Shown: positions 63,955 through 64,000 of the stretch, in pieces | Layout of the letters: every line of letters starts with the position of its first letter | How positions within the stretch are numbered: the stretch's first letter is position 1 | Assembly (NCBI RefSeq): GCF_009856605.1 | Contig: NZ_CP047242.1 | Span: 6,266,501 to 6,330,500 of the forward strand | Length of the DNA stretch: 64,000 nucleotides | DNA from: Trichormus variabilis 0441 | GTDB lineage: Bacteria; Cyanobacteriota; Cyanobacteriia; Cyanobacteriales; Nostocaceae | Direction: 5' to 3' | Translations under genes and position numbers: made by a program | Notes under the pieces: model-generated | Databases searched by the model: none | Seen by the model: only the letters and a program-made list of their open reading frames with translations | What the model was told of the DNA's origin: nothing

Positions 63955-64000
63955 ATGGAGTGCGATCGCTCTCTAAGAAGGTAGGGGCGATCGCTCTTTT

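Overview
The window comes from a filamentous, heterocyst-forming cyanobacterium, almost certainly Trichormus (Anabaena) variabilis ATCC 29413 or a very close relative. Evidence: a 567-residue phenylalanine ammonia-lyase with the Ala-Ser-Gly MIO triad at 167-169 and cysteines at 503 and 565 (the known A. variabilis enzyme), the calcium-dependent protease PrcA, a vnfD-vnfG gene fusion followed by vnfK-vnfE-vnfN, petG and a psb34-type gene, frequent GCGATCGC (HIP1) octamers, and many Nostoc-type dispersed repeats.

Layout. 1-9300 (minus strand): a small type I polyketide locus, comprising a KS-AT polyketide synthase running off the left edge, a coumarate/cinnamate-type AMP ligase fused to a carrier domain, PAL, an MFS exporter and a type II thioesterase. 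PAL would make trans-cinnamate, the ligase-ACP would load it and the PKS would extend it. 9.8-13.1 kb: small secreted proteins (a VHL beta-domain-like protein and a PEP-CTERM hydrolase), psb34, a GNAT acetyltransferase, and relics of a ParB-like and a glyoxalase-like gene. 14-19.4 kb: a giant Ser/Thr kinase-ATPase-GAF-histidine kinase. 19.6-30.4 kb: secreted phosphoester-degrading enzymes (5'-nucleotidase, a 1.8-kilo-residue nuclease/phytase/RTX protein, the nuclease NucA) with the NucA inhibitor NuiA encoded convergently. 31-38.5 kb: poorly known genes (DUF1269, SMI1/KNR4, a beta-propeller, LprI-like repeats) in which three neighbouring genes carry in-frame copies of a dispersed repeat. 38.7-41.6 kb: prcA and a divergent gene resembling its propeptide alone. 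42-50 kb: housekeeping genes (creatininase family, PARG-like, ROK kinase, DUF3370, hisH, rsmD, petG, cytochrome cM). 50.1-51.9 kb: an intact IS1182-family element inserted in the loop of a hairpin repeat. 52-55.6 kb: TPR protein, parvulin-type PPIase, dienelactone hydrolase and two tiny unknown genes. 55.9-64 kb: a ModA-like protein without signal peptide, then vnfDG-vnfK-vnfE-vnfN for vanadium nitrogenase and its cofactor scaffold.

Most promising for new biology: the cinnamate-primed PKS locus, the cytosolic-looking ModA homologue beside vnf, the hairpin-rich vnf untranslated regions (with a duplicated vnfE tail before vnfN), the PrcA/propeptide-like pair, and the repeat-derived peptides inside proteins. 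vnfH and the vanadate transporter genes are not in the window. All assignments were made by reading the sequence; no database search was run.
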